NCBI GenBank assembly: GCA_048594885.1
Contig: JBMDXB010000107.1
Location: forward strand, 1 to 64,000
Reading direction: 5' to 3'
DNA: 64,000 nucleotides
Source of the DNA: JBMDXB01 sp048594885
GTDB lineage: Bacteria; Acidobacteriota; Vicinamibacteria; Vicinamibacterales; 2-12-FULL-66-21
The notes under the pieces were generated by a model. It saw only the letters and a program-made list of their open reading frames with translations, was not told the DNA's origin and did not search any database. Position numbers and translations under genes: made by a program. Shown here piece by piece: positions 1 to 7,822 of this stretch (its first letter is position 1; each line of letters begins with the position of its first letter).

Positions 1-881
1 CGCATGACCTCGTCGTCCTCGCCCTTCCACACCAGGTCGTACGGATCGAGGAAACCGCCATGCGCCTCGAGCAGTTTTCGGATCTCCGGTGTCTTCGCAG
101 CATAGACGGCGTTGCCGCTGGCGTTGACGAAACCGTTGGGATCGGCGTGATGTGTCAGCAGCAGTTCGACCATCTCCCGATCGCCACGCCCAGCCGCGGC
201 GTGCAAGGCGGCGCCGCGCTCGGACGAATCGGCGTCGGGCCACGTCGGGTCGGCGCCGCGTTCCAGCAGCAGGCGGACGATGTCGAGACGGCCGAATTCG
301 GCGGCGGCGGAGAGCGGGCGACGATCGTCGGGGCGCTGCTCGGAGATGCGTGAGGGGTCGGCGTCGAGCATTGACCGCACGGTAGCTAGATCGTTCAGCG
401 CGGAAGCGACCGTCAAATCGTACGTCGCGCCGCGGCCGATGAGCAGCCGTGCTAGAGGCACGTTGCCGTTGCCGGGCCACGTGCGGCGGCCCCGCCGCCA
501 TCGCCGCCAGAGCAGCCACGTCAGCCCGTTGGCGTAGCAGCGCCATCTTGACAGAGGCGCCTGCCGCGGGCCGCCCCAGATCGCCAGGTCAATCGGCTGT
601 TTGTCCTGCGGCGCGTAACCCTCTAACGACCCGACCCCGGCGCCATGAATCGCGTGAATGTCGGCGCCACGATCGAGCAGCAGCGTCACCACGTCTGTCG
701 ATCCGCCGATCACCGCACGGTGCAGCGGATGACCCCCAGCGCGGTTGATATCGCGAACGAGCGATGGCTGCTGCTCGAGGAAGGCGCGCACGCGTGCCAA
801 CTCGCCGGCTTCGGCGGCCTCATGGATCGGATGGTCCTCGGGCGCGGTCGACGGCACGAGCCGTCGCGACGGATCAATCAT
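1..881 (-). CDS. Ankyrin-repeat protein, 3' end cut by window edge
   Basis: The gene runs off the left edge; 293 codons are present from an ATG at 881. Ankyrin signatures recur through the protein, for example GGHPLHRAV, VTLLLDRGADIHA, IVRLLLERGADPTWP and MVELLLTHHADPNG. The block order matches the intact ankyrin protein at 52846-54420 (IDLAIW, then ARLL, then GAT.D.TVA.AL, then RPLSAA), so the two are paralogs. Between the IDLAIW and ARLL blocks (about residues 103-134) there is a Trp/Arg-rich stretch (LLWRRWRRGRRTW) that the paralog lacks. The +1 frame over the same bases reads as an ankyrin-like helix (ALLRQRADVAALAAMAAG), which suggests two compensating frameshifts. Ankyrin repeats mediate protein binding; the partner and role are unknown. 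Confidence 0.85.
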   Translation of the reverse strand, partial: MIDPSRRLVPSTAPEDHPIHEAAEAGELARVRAFLEQQPSLVRDINRAGGHPLHRAVIGGSTDVVTLLLDRGADIHAIHGAGVGSLEGYAPQDKQPIDLAIWGGPRQAPLSRWRCYANGLTWLLWRRWRRGRRTWPGNGNVPLARLLIGRGATYDLTVASALNDLATVRSMLDADPSRISEQRPDDRRPLSAAAEFGRLDIVRLLLERGADPTWPDADSSERGAALHAAAGRGDREMVELLLTHHADPNGFVNASGNAVYAAKTPEIRKLLEAHGGFLDPYDLVWKGEDDEVM

Positions 882-1045
882 GGCGCCGAATCATATTATC
901 TGCCGCCCATTTTACGAGGTCCCACACACGATTGAGCGGTCCACCGCATCGAAACGATAGGCCAAGGCTCGATGGGGCGAACTCTTCATTGTCGAAGCCT
1001 GGTAATGTGTTGTGCCTATCGAGGTGACTTTGACCGTGGCGTCTT

Positions 1046-1399
1046 TCAGAACCTCGACAGGAGTATCGGTAGCCGACAGATCCGTCGCTCGAAACGCGCC
1101 GACGGGCTGTCAGGTCGCCCTTCATCCGCCATACGAATTGAGGCGTTGGCTTCGGAGAGGAGGAAGACGCCATCGAGCCAGCGCGAAGTACCGTACGGAC
1201 CATGAATCGTGGTCGGCACCTTGCGGCCGCGTGGCCATTGGTTCCACTGGTGCGACAGCAGGGCGCTCAGGTCGGACGTGTGGTCGTCGTGCAGATGGGT
1301 GAGGAACACATGGGCGACGTCGCGGTGATCAACCCCAGCCTGGACAAGTCCGCGAAGCGCTCCGACGGGTTGAGGCGTGCCGCCTGAGGCCGCTGGTGG
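1046..1399 (-). pseudogene. Decayed metallo-beta-lactamase-fold hydrolase
   Basis: The minus strand encodes the metal-binding signature FLTHLHDDHTSDL followed by ALLSHQWNQ and TTIHGPYGTS, the typical N-terminal half of MBL-fold hydrolases related to RNase Z. The frame opens after a stop near 1399 with GGTPQPVGALRGLVQAGVD, which corresponds to the strand that normally follows a DCGRGTP-like motif. The preceding family sequence is not in this frame, and downstream the reading ends at 1046 after unrelated residues. Only about 115 codons of a gene usually near 300 codons survive, with frame breaks at both ends. Called a relic; a sequencing error at one end cannot be excluded, but two would be needed. 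Confidence 0.6.
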
Positions 1400-1770
1400 G
1401 AGTCAGGCGTTAAGCGCCGGACGGCCGGCCGATCGGCGGCATTTGGCAGGCGAAGAGCAACTGCCTCGAGCGCTACGACCGTCACGGTCACGACCGTGCC
1501 AACGTCGCCGGCCTCAACAGCGCTCGGGACATCGCGCGTCAGGATCACGTCTCCGTATATGTCGAAGGGCACACCCTACCGCGGATGCATCGTATTGAAT
1601 CGCTGGACATCAGATCTTCGGGCACCTTCGACAAGCCTTTCGGCCCGCGTCACGGCGAGCTGTGGCATCTGAGGGCGTCGGGCCTCATTCAGACATCAGC
1701 AGCGTGCCGCACCTTCGCATCATCGACGATGAATCGCGGAACGCCGCTTTCGCGCACGCAACAATTCTCG
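1400..1770. other. Intergenic, no gene seen
   Basis: No convincing coding frame, RNA or repeat is visible. It may hold further decayed sequence upstream of the MBL relic; one minus frame contains VVTVTVVALEAVALRLPN, which does not match a family I can name. Confidence 0.5.
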
Positions 1771-2514
1771 TCAGACAACTTCTGGAATAAAGGCCACAAC
1801 CATGATGGCGACGATGATCCACGCTGCGATGAACAGCGGCAAACATAGAACCACATCTTCTGACACTCTACTGGTTTGAGCATTGTCGATGCCTGGTCCA
1901 TGATGTGGACGAATCGATATTCCGCGCACTAAGCCACCAAGACCGAGCAGAAAGCCCACGCCTGCCAGGATCGGAATCGGAAGGTACAGGACGCTCCACC
2001 AGTTCGCGAGGTGGAAGAAGATGTCGGCCAAGTCTGCTCGTCTGATTGGCAAATCGCTCAGCAGTATCAGGAACACCAATGGAACCGCGAGCAGCTCCAG
2101 AATGATTGCCCATCGCGTTGCGCTGTTTGTAACTGACACTGCCTGGTAGACGTTGTTCAGATAGCGCCGCAGAAGGACAAGTGCTGCACAAGCAACCGCT
2201 GACCAAATCAACACGCTGAGCACAAATTCCCAGGGATACACGTGCGCATTGTGACCCCAGACATCATTTTCGACATACGATGTTGGGAAGCCCAAGAGTC
2301 TGCAACTGTAGCCAAAACGCTCAACGGGGTAGTTGTATGGTTGCCTGCACACCGCACTGTTGTAGCTGCCGATACCAGTGCCATAAATCAGCATCACGGT
2401 ACTGAGGCCAAGAAAGAACGACACAACGCAGCTTTTCGCATAAAAACTCACGGCGCTTTCACCGATATTCCGATCGACGGTGGCCGACGTCCCTTTCAGC
2501 AGCATCTGATTCAC
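1771..2514 (-). CDS. Hypothetical multi-pass membrane protein
   Basis: The 247-residue protein has about five hydrophobic segments: roughly residues 28-48 (VVSFFLGLSTVMLIYG), 95-115 (FVLSVLIWSAVACAALVLL), 135-153 (IILELLAVPLVFLILL), 170-195 (VLYLPIPILAGVGFLLGLGG) and 222-244 (LCLPLFIAAWIIVAIMVVAF) at the C-terminus. Between the first two lies a likely extracytoplasmic loop with two Cys (VCRQPYN and YSCRLLG). I do not recognise the family. Base composition is visibly more AT-rich than the flanking genes and codon choice is less GC-biased, which suggests transfer. It sits alone between a decayed MBL gene and a tRNA-like fragment. The sequence does not give a function. Confidence 0.7.
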   Translation of the reverse strand: MNQMLLKGTSATVDRNIGESAVSFYAKSCVVSFFLGLSTVMLIYGTGIGSYNSAVCRQPYNYPVERFGYSCRLLGFPTSYVENDVWGHNAHVYPWEFVLSVLIWSAVACAALVLLRRYLNNVYQAVSVTNSATRWAIILELLAVPLVFLILLSDLPIRRADLADIFFHLANWWSVLYLPIPILAGVGFLLGLGGLVRGISIRPHHGPGIDNAQTSRVSEDVVLCLPLFIAAWIIVAIMVVAFIPEVV

Positions 2515-2770
2515 CCTTCATCCCTCCGGCGCCGGGCGGACCGATGGCAATCGTGGATCTCGTCATCGTTCCCTGTCATGTTCGCGATAGGCTGCCGCCG
2601 ACCGGGGCGGTCGATCCTCGAAGTAGCGACCGCACACGTTCAGGCCGCGGGATCGATGCAAACTGAACCTTGCCGAACCACAGCAGCCGCTCGGTTTACG
2701 CCCGAGTCAGCTCGACGTGTGCCGCAAGTCGTCGATGCGCTTGTGGCGCAGCCTCCTTTGTGGAAAGAAG

Positions 2771-2795
2771 TGAGCCGCGCAGGAATCGAACCAGC
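2771..2795 (-). other. tRNA 3'-end-like fragment
   Basis: On the minus strand this reads GGTTCGATTCCTGCGCGGCTC, the T-arm and acceptor pattern of a tRNA 3' end; the antisense translation SRAGIEPA is the usual sign of such sequence. No matching 5' acceptor, D-arm or anticodon arm is found upstream, so it is not a functional tRNA. It lies between the low-GC membrane gene and the iolB-like gene and may be an attachment-site remnant. Confidence 0.45.
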
Positions 2796-2803
2796 AGGGA
2801 TGC

Positions 2804-3661
2804 TCACCCAGCTCTCGCCGGCGGCTTCACGAGCGGGAGCCGTGGATCCGGCGGCGGCCACTTGCGGCGATGGACCGCGTAGCGCGGATCGTCGGTCGCG
2901 GCCATCGAGCGGCGGCTGCCAGCCAGGACGTTGAGATAGTAGGCGTCGTACCCGTACGCGGTCACGAACGGGTGATAGCCGTCGCGAATTACCGCGACGT
3001 CGCCGTCCTCGACCGTGAGCGTCTCGTCGTGCCGCGGTCCGTACAGCCGTTGAAAGCCGTAGCCGTCGAGATCGCGGAAGCGGAAGTAGTAGATCTCGTC
3101 GAGGTCCGCTTCGAGCGGAGGGTTGTCCACGTCGTGTTTGTGCGGCGGATAGCTGGACCAGTTGCCGCTGGGTGTGAACACTTCGCAGATCAACAGCCGG
3201 TCGGCGGGAAGGTCCGGCGGCATGATGTCCACGATCTGGCGTGTCGCGTTGCCGCCGCCGCGAATCTCGTATCCGCAGTCCTCGGGACGGATGACGCGCG
3301 GTTGCCCCTTCCGCCGTGATGCAACGCGGCACTCAGCGATCTGGCAAGGCGACGCCGCCTCGATCCGGACGCGGAGGTCCGGTGGCAGATACAGCGCGTG
3401 TGGATATTCGTCGAACACGCTGCGCCGCGGGCCGATGGAGTAGTCGCGGCCATCGACTCTCGCGCGGAACGCTCCCGCGAGCAGCACGAGACAGACCTCG
3501 TCGCCATCCGTCTTCATCGTCCACGTCGAGCCGGCGGGCAACTGACGGACGATGAAGCGGATCGTCTTCCAGCCCGCCTTCTTCGGCGTGATGTCGATGA
3601 GCGCCCCCGACCTGTCGGGCGCCAGTCTGCGCGATCGAAACAACGTGTGGTGTTGCGGCAT
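2804..3661 (-). CDS. iolB: 5-deoxy-glucuronate isomerase family protein (IolB-like)
   Basis: A 285-residue bicupin of the KduI/IolB family. IolB converts 5-deoxy-glucuronate to 5-dehydro-2-deoxy-gluconate in myo-inositol catabolism, in the cytoplasm. Family signatures are present: SVFDEYPHALYLPP in the first half, then SSYPPHKHD, EADLDEIYYFRF and GFQRLYGPRHDET in the second cupin; the His residues of PPHKHD and the Glu of LDEIYY are the expected metal ligands. Length fits the family (about 270-300). It begins 3 nt after the zinc dehydrogenase stop, so it is the last gene of the operon from 9313 down. No other inositol genes are visible here, so the true substrate may be a related uronate or sugar acid. 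Confidence 0.9.
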   Translation of the reverse strand: MPQHHTLFRSRRLAPDRSGALIDITPKKAGWKTIRFIVRQLPAGSTWTMKTDGDEVCLVLLAGAFRARVDGRDYSIGPRRSVFDEYPHALYLPPDLRVRIEAASPCQIAECRVASRRKGQPRVIRPEDCGYEIRGGGNATRQIVDIMPPDLPADRLLICEVFTPSGNWSSYPPHKHDVDNPPLEADLDEIYYFRFRDLDGYGFQRLYGPRHDETLTVEDGDVAVIRDGYHPFVTAYGYDAYYLNVLAGSRRSMAATDDPRYAVHRRKWPPPDPRLPLVKPPARAG

Positions 3662-3664
3662 AAA

Positions 3665-4675
3665 TCACGGAAGACGCGGATCGAAGACGACCTTGATGCC
3701 TTTGCACTGCCGAAGATCCGAAAACACGCGCTGCCATTCGCCGAGCGGCACCACCTCGGACACGAGCGGCTCGAGCGCGACGCGGCGGCCTTCGATGAGC
3801 GCCAGCGCACGGCGCCACGAGCGCGGTGTCGACGCCGCCCCGGACGTCACGATGAGCTCTTTGCGAAACACATGGTCGAGCGGCACGCACACGTCCTTGC
3901 CGAAGACGCCGACCTGCACGTAGCGGGCGCCGCGGCCCGCCATTTCCAGGCAGACCGTTGCGCCGGCGGCCGTGCCCGAGCACTCGACGACGACGTCGTA
4001 GGCGGTCGATGCGTTGTCCAAGGCGTCGGGACGATCGCTGGTCATCAGTCCCAGCTTTCGCGCGACGTCGAGCCGCGGTTCGTCGTGGGGCAGTCCCACC
4101 AGAAGGACGTCACCGCCAAGTGCCCGCGCCACCTGCGCCGCGAGGAGACCCACCGGGCCCGGCCCGGTGACCAGCACGCGATCGCCGATCGTCACCTTCG
4201 GCGGGTCGAAGAGGCAATTGCAGACGCACGCGAGCGGTTCCACCAGGACGGCGGCGTGCTCGTCGAGCCAATCGGGATAACGATGAAGGTTCGTTGCGGG
4301 AACGACGACGAATCGCGTGAATGCGCCGTCGACGAACGACCCGATCGAGCGCCGTTCAGGACAAAGGTTGATTCGGCCGGCGCGACACCACTGGCACGCG
4401 CCGCAGGTCGAGTAATAGGTCTCGCACACCACACGCGCGCCAATCCATGCTGAAGCGACGCCATCACCGACCGCAGCCACCACGCCGGAGACCTCGTGTC
4501 CCATCGTCACCGGCGGGCGGCTCGGGAATTCGCCAGCCTCGATGTGGAGATCGGTCCCGCAGACGCCGGCACCGCGGACTTCGATCAGCACTTCGCCGGG
4601 TCCTGGCGCCCGTTCCTGCCGATCGGCGATATCGACGTGACCGGCGCCCGATGCGAGTTTGGCGAGGCCTTTCAT
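3665..4675 (-). CDS. Zinc-dependent alcohol/polyol dehydrogenase (MDR family)
   Basis: A 336-residue medium-chain dehydrogenase that oxidises a secondary alcohol, sugar or polyol with NAD(P)+. The N-terminal GroES-like domain carries the catalytic zinc motifs (GVCGTDLHI, TMGHEVSG) and the structural-zinc cysteine cluster (CGACQWCRAGRINLC, about residues 92-106). The Rossmann domain has the dinucleotide motif VTGPGPVGLLAAQ near residue 170. It resembles sorbitol/L-threonine dehydrogenase-type enzymes, but substrate cannot be read from sequence. It lies 9 nt downstream of the heme-binding dehydrogenase gene and 3 nt before the iolB-like gene, so the product may feed the same sugar-acid route. 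Confidence 0.88.
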   Translation of the reverse strand: MKGLAKLASGAGHVDIADRQERAPGPGEVLIEVRGAGVCGTDLHIEAGEFPSRPPVTMGHEVSGVVAAVGDGVASAWIGARVVCETYYSTCGACQWCRAGRINLCPERRSIGSFVDGAFTRFVVVPATNLHRYPDWLDEHAAVLVEPLACVCNCLFDPPKVTIGDRVLVTGPGPVGLLAAQVARALGGDVLLVGLPHDEPRLDVARKLGLMTSDRPDALDNASTAYDVVVECSGTAAGATVCLEMAGRGARYVQVGVFGKDVCVPLDHVFRKELIVTSGAASTPRSWRRALALIEGRRVALEPLVSEVVPLGEWQRVFSDLRQCKGIKVVFDPRLP

Positions 4676-4684
4676 ATGAGAGAG

Positions 4685-7600
4685 CTACTGCGAGCCCGAG
4701 CGGGCGGCTTTCAGGAATACGATCAGGTCGGCGAGCTCCTGCCTCGTGAACACCTGCGCGTAGCCGGCCGGCATCGGTGAGATCGACGCGGGCTGAATAT
4801 CGTCGATGTCCTCCCGGCGGATGCGGACTTCCTTGCCGTCGAGGCCCGCCAGGACGGTCTCCTCGGGCCGCTCCGATCGCAACAGTCCCGTGTGAACGGC
4901 GCCGGCAGTCGTCGTCACGGCGACGGGCTCGTAGCCTCGCGCGTAGCTCGCGTTGGGGAACACCACGGCCTCGAGCAGGTCGCGCTCGCTGCGTATGTCT
5001 CCAATCCGCGTGAGATCCGGCCCCATCTTGCCACCGAGATACCCGATGGCGTGGCAGGTCGCGCATGCGGCTTTCGGGCTGTTGAACACGGTTTGCCCAC
5101 GGCGGCGGTCGCCGCCCTGCAGCGTCGCGAGCAGCTCGTCGAGCTGCCGCATCTGGCGTGCGTTGTCGGCTGCGAGTGTCTCGAGCAGCGCCTCGCCGCG
5201 CTGCCGCACCGCCGCGGGGTATTTCAACAGACGCGGACGAAGGACGTCGGCACGGAGATTCGACCGGGCCGACGATGCGTCGAGCGCCGCGACGAGCGCG
5301 AGGCCGAGCGATTCGTCCGGGTCGTGCTCGAAGGCGGCGAGCAGTCGTGGCATCTCGAGCGGACCCGCCGTCCTGATGATGCCGACGAGGACCTGGAGCT
5401 GCTCGCGCGTCAGGCGTGCCTTCTCTATGACCGCGGCGGCCGCGAGACGCAGGGATGTGGGCCGTGACGGCTCCAGCGCGGTACGCACGACGCCGAACAG
5501 ATCCGCATCGATCGTCGCGAGACCCGCCGCGGCGAGCGCTTCGATCCGAACGTCAGCGGGCAACGCCGCGGTACGCGCGGCGCCGATCAACGCGTTCCGC
5601 AAGTCGGTCACGGCGCTCTTCGGTGCCGGTGCGCGGCCGGCGACGCGAACGGCCAGACCTGCCGCCTCATGGTCTTCTGATCCGAGCGCCCCGACGAGCG
5701 TTGGAATCCATGTGCCAGGGAGCTCGCGCCCGCGCGTGGCGCCCATGACCTGCAGCGCCGTCTTCCGCGCCGCTCCCGCGTCCTCGCGTGCCGCCAGCGT
5801 GGACAGCAACTGCTGGATCGCCGGGTCGTCGACGAACTCGGTCAGCTTGTCGACGAGATCGCGGTGCGTCTGGCTGCCGGCGGCCGCCGAACGCAGCTTC
5901 GCGTCGAAGACCGTCGTCAACTGCGGCGCCCACGCAGGATGGCGGGCGGCAATCCACCACGCCGTCTCCCGGACGATCGCGTCCGTCGATTCCAGCAGCG
6001 GGATGACGATGTCCGCCTGCAAGCGGCTGCCCGGCATACCGTCGAGAGCGATGAGCGAGACCCGCTTCGTTCGGGCGGACGGGGCCTGAAGGCCAGCGGC
6101 TGTCGCGTCCGCGTCGGCAATCTCGATGAGCGCGTAGGCGATCGCGTGCTCCTCTGTCGTGCCGGCGGTCGCCGCGGACGCGAGCAGTCCGGCGACCGCT
6201 TCGCGATCGCCGATCCGCCCGAGTGCCTCGGCGGCGACGCGGCGGAGACCGGCCGACGGCGACGCAAGCAACGGCCGCAGCGCCGGAGCCGACGCCCGGT
6301 CGCGCCAGACGCCGGCAGCGTGCGCGGCCGCATGCTGAACGCTCGTGTCGCGATCGGCCAGGGCAGAGGCGATTGCGCGACGCGCTCGCTGACTGTCGAT
6401 GCGCGTCAGCGCCCAGACCGCGTTCCGCCGCGCGACGGCGGACGGCGCGCTCGCCAGCGCGCGCTCGAGCGCCGGCAGCGCCTCGTCGCCGGCCTTCGCC
6501 AGCTGTGCGATCGCTCTGTTCTGAACCGCGGGACGGCTGTCGTGCAGCCGCGCCACGAGCTGTCCGGCCGTCAGCGTCGGCCACGGCAAGCGGAGGCCGC
6601 GAGGATCGACGACGCGCGGCGCGCCACGGCGGCGGACGCGGTAGATCGCTCCGAGCACTTCCGGCTTGGCGATCTGCGAGGTCGGGCAGCAGAGCTTGTA
6701 CCAGGCGCCGGTGTCGATCACGAGCAGGCTGCCGTCGGCGTCCTCGAGCACGTCCGTCGGATGGAAGTCCGTGCTCGCAGACACGAGGAAATCGGAGTCG
6801 CGCGTCTTGAACGTCGCGCCGCTCGGCTCGAGCACGTGGCGCGTGATCTTGTGCAGGTTGAAGTGCGCGGCGAAGAAGTTGTCTTGGAACCCGCCGCCGA
6901 ACGCGCGTGACGAGTAGCGGGTGAGCCCGGATGGCGCCGACGGTCCGAAGTGGGTGAGGCCAGGCAGGAGATCGCCGGTGCGCACGTGTCCGTCCAGCAC
7001 CGCGTGCGGCTTGCCGTAGACACCGCCGTAGACCGCGTGGATGAGCGCGTCGCGCCGTCCGAGCTGCGGGTGCTCGAGGAACGTGGCGGTGAGAATCCGC
7101 TCGCCGGTCGGCGTGAATGCGACATCCACCGGGTTGTCCATCCCGCCGGTCATCACCGGCTCCACGAATGTGCCGCTCTCCGCCTTCGCTGACGCTCCGT
7201 CGGACAAGGGCCGGCGGCGGAAGATGTGCGCCGCGCGCGTGACGAGCGGCGGCTGGCCCGGCCGCTCGTAAGTCTGTTCGGCGAACGCACCCTTCGTCCA
7301 GTAAATCCAGCCGTCCGGCCCGAGATACGGGCCGTGCAGATCGTTCGCGCATCCCGTCAGCGTCTTGCCCTGGAACCACTCCTCGCGTCGATCCGCGACG
7401 CCGTCGCCATTGGTGTCCGTCAGCTTCCAGATGCTCGGCGGCGCCGCGACGTAGAGCGATCCGGCGAACCACATCGCGCCTTCCGGGAACATCATCCGAT
7501 CCGCGAAGACCACACTGGTGTCGAAGCGTCCGTCGCCGTCCTTGTCTTCGAGCCGGACGATGCGGTGTGGCTTGTCGGCGAGCTGCTTCTCGACCTTGTC

Positions 7601-7810
7601 GTTGGAGCCGGAGGAGTCGGCGACGTAGAGCCGTCCTTCTTCGTCGAAGTCGGCGACGATCGGCCGATCGACGAGCGGCGGGCCGGCCACGCGCTCGACG
7701 GTAAATCCCGGAGGCACCGTCGGCAGTGGCTCGGATTGCGTCGTCACGTTGCGGCCGAGCGCGGCAAACGCCAGCGCCGCCACGAGGATGGATAGCGTGG
7801 TTCTCACCAT
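4685..7810 (-). CDS. PVC-type heme-binding membrane-bound dehydrogenase with HEAT repeats
   Basis: A 1041-residue exported protein. Residues 1-25 form a signal peptide. The N-terminal half is a sorbosone/glucose-dehydrogenase-like beta-propeller (TIGR02604 type), with VADFDEEGRLYVADSSG, DKDGDGRFDTSVVFADRM and FVSASTDFHPTDVLEDADGSL-like blade motifs. The middle (about 430-850) is alpha-helical, with HEAT repeats such as VARRNAVWALTRI and LRRVAAEALGRIGD. The C-terminus is a cytochrome c-like module (TIGR02603 type) with heme motif CATCH, then GPDLTRIG and FPNASYARGYEP. Likely a periplasmic sugar or aldose oxidation enzyme passing electrons through heme c. It is 12 nt downstream of the sialate esterase-like gene and 9 nt upstream of the zinc dehydrogenase gene. 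Substrate unknown. Confidence 0.9.
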   Translation of the reverse strand: MVRTTLSILVAALAFAALGRNVTTQSEPLPTVPPGFTVERVAGPPLVDRPIVADFDEEGRLYVADSSGSNDKVEKQLADKPHRIVRLEDKDGDGRFDTSVVFADRMMFPEGAMWFAGSLYVAAPPSIWKLTDTNGDGVADRREEWFQGKTLTGCANDLHGPYLGPDGWIYWTKGAFAEQTYERPGQPPLVTRAAHIFRRRPLSDGASAKAESGTFVEPVMTGGMDNPVDVAFTPTGERILTATFLEHPQLGRRDALIHAVYGGVYGKPHAVLDGHVRTGDLLPGLTHFGPSAPSGLTRYSSRAFGGGFQDNFFAAHFNLHKITRHVLEPSGATFKTRDSDFLVSASTDFHPTDVLEDADGSLLVIDTGAWYKLCCPTSQIAKPEVLGAIYRVRRRGAPRVVDPRGLRLPWPTLTAGQLVARLHDSRPAVQNRAIAQLAKAGDEALPALERALASAPSAVARRNAVWALTRIDSQRARRAIASALADRDTSVQHAAAHAAGVWRDRASAPALRPLLASPSAGLRRVAAEALGRIGDREAVAGLLASAATAGTTEEHAIAYALIEIADADATAAGLQAPSARTKRVSLIALDGMPGSRLQADIVIPLLESTDAIVRETAWWIAARHPAWAPQLTTVFDAKLRSAAAGSQTHRDLVDKLTEFVDDPAIQQLLSTLAAREDAGAARKTALQVMGATRGRELPGTWIPTLVGALGSEDHEAAGLAVRVAGRAPAPKSAVTDLRNALIGAARTAALPADVRIEALAAAGLATIDADLFGVVRTALEPSRPTSLRLAAAAVIEKARLTREQLQVLVGIIRTAGPLEMPRLLAAFEHDPDESLGLALVAALDASSARSNLRADVLRPRLLKYPAAVRQRGEALLETLAADNARQMRQLDELLATLQGGDRRRGQTVFNSPKAACATCHAIGYLGGKMGPDLTRIGDIRSERDLLEAVVFPNASYARGYEPVAVTTTAGAVHTGLLRSERPEETVLAGLDGKEVRIRREDIDDIQPASISPMPAGYAQVFTRQELADLIVFLKAARSGSQ

Positions 7811-7822
7811 GACTGTCGCGGC

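Noticed and set aside
2771..2795. Functional tRNA gene
   Set aside because: Only the T-arm and 3' acceptor pattern are present; the D-arm, anticodon arm and 5' acceptor strand are missing.
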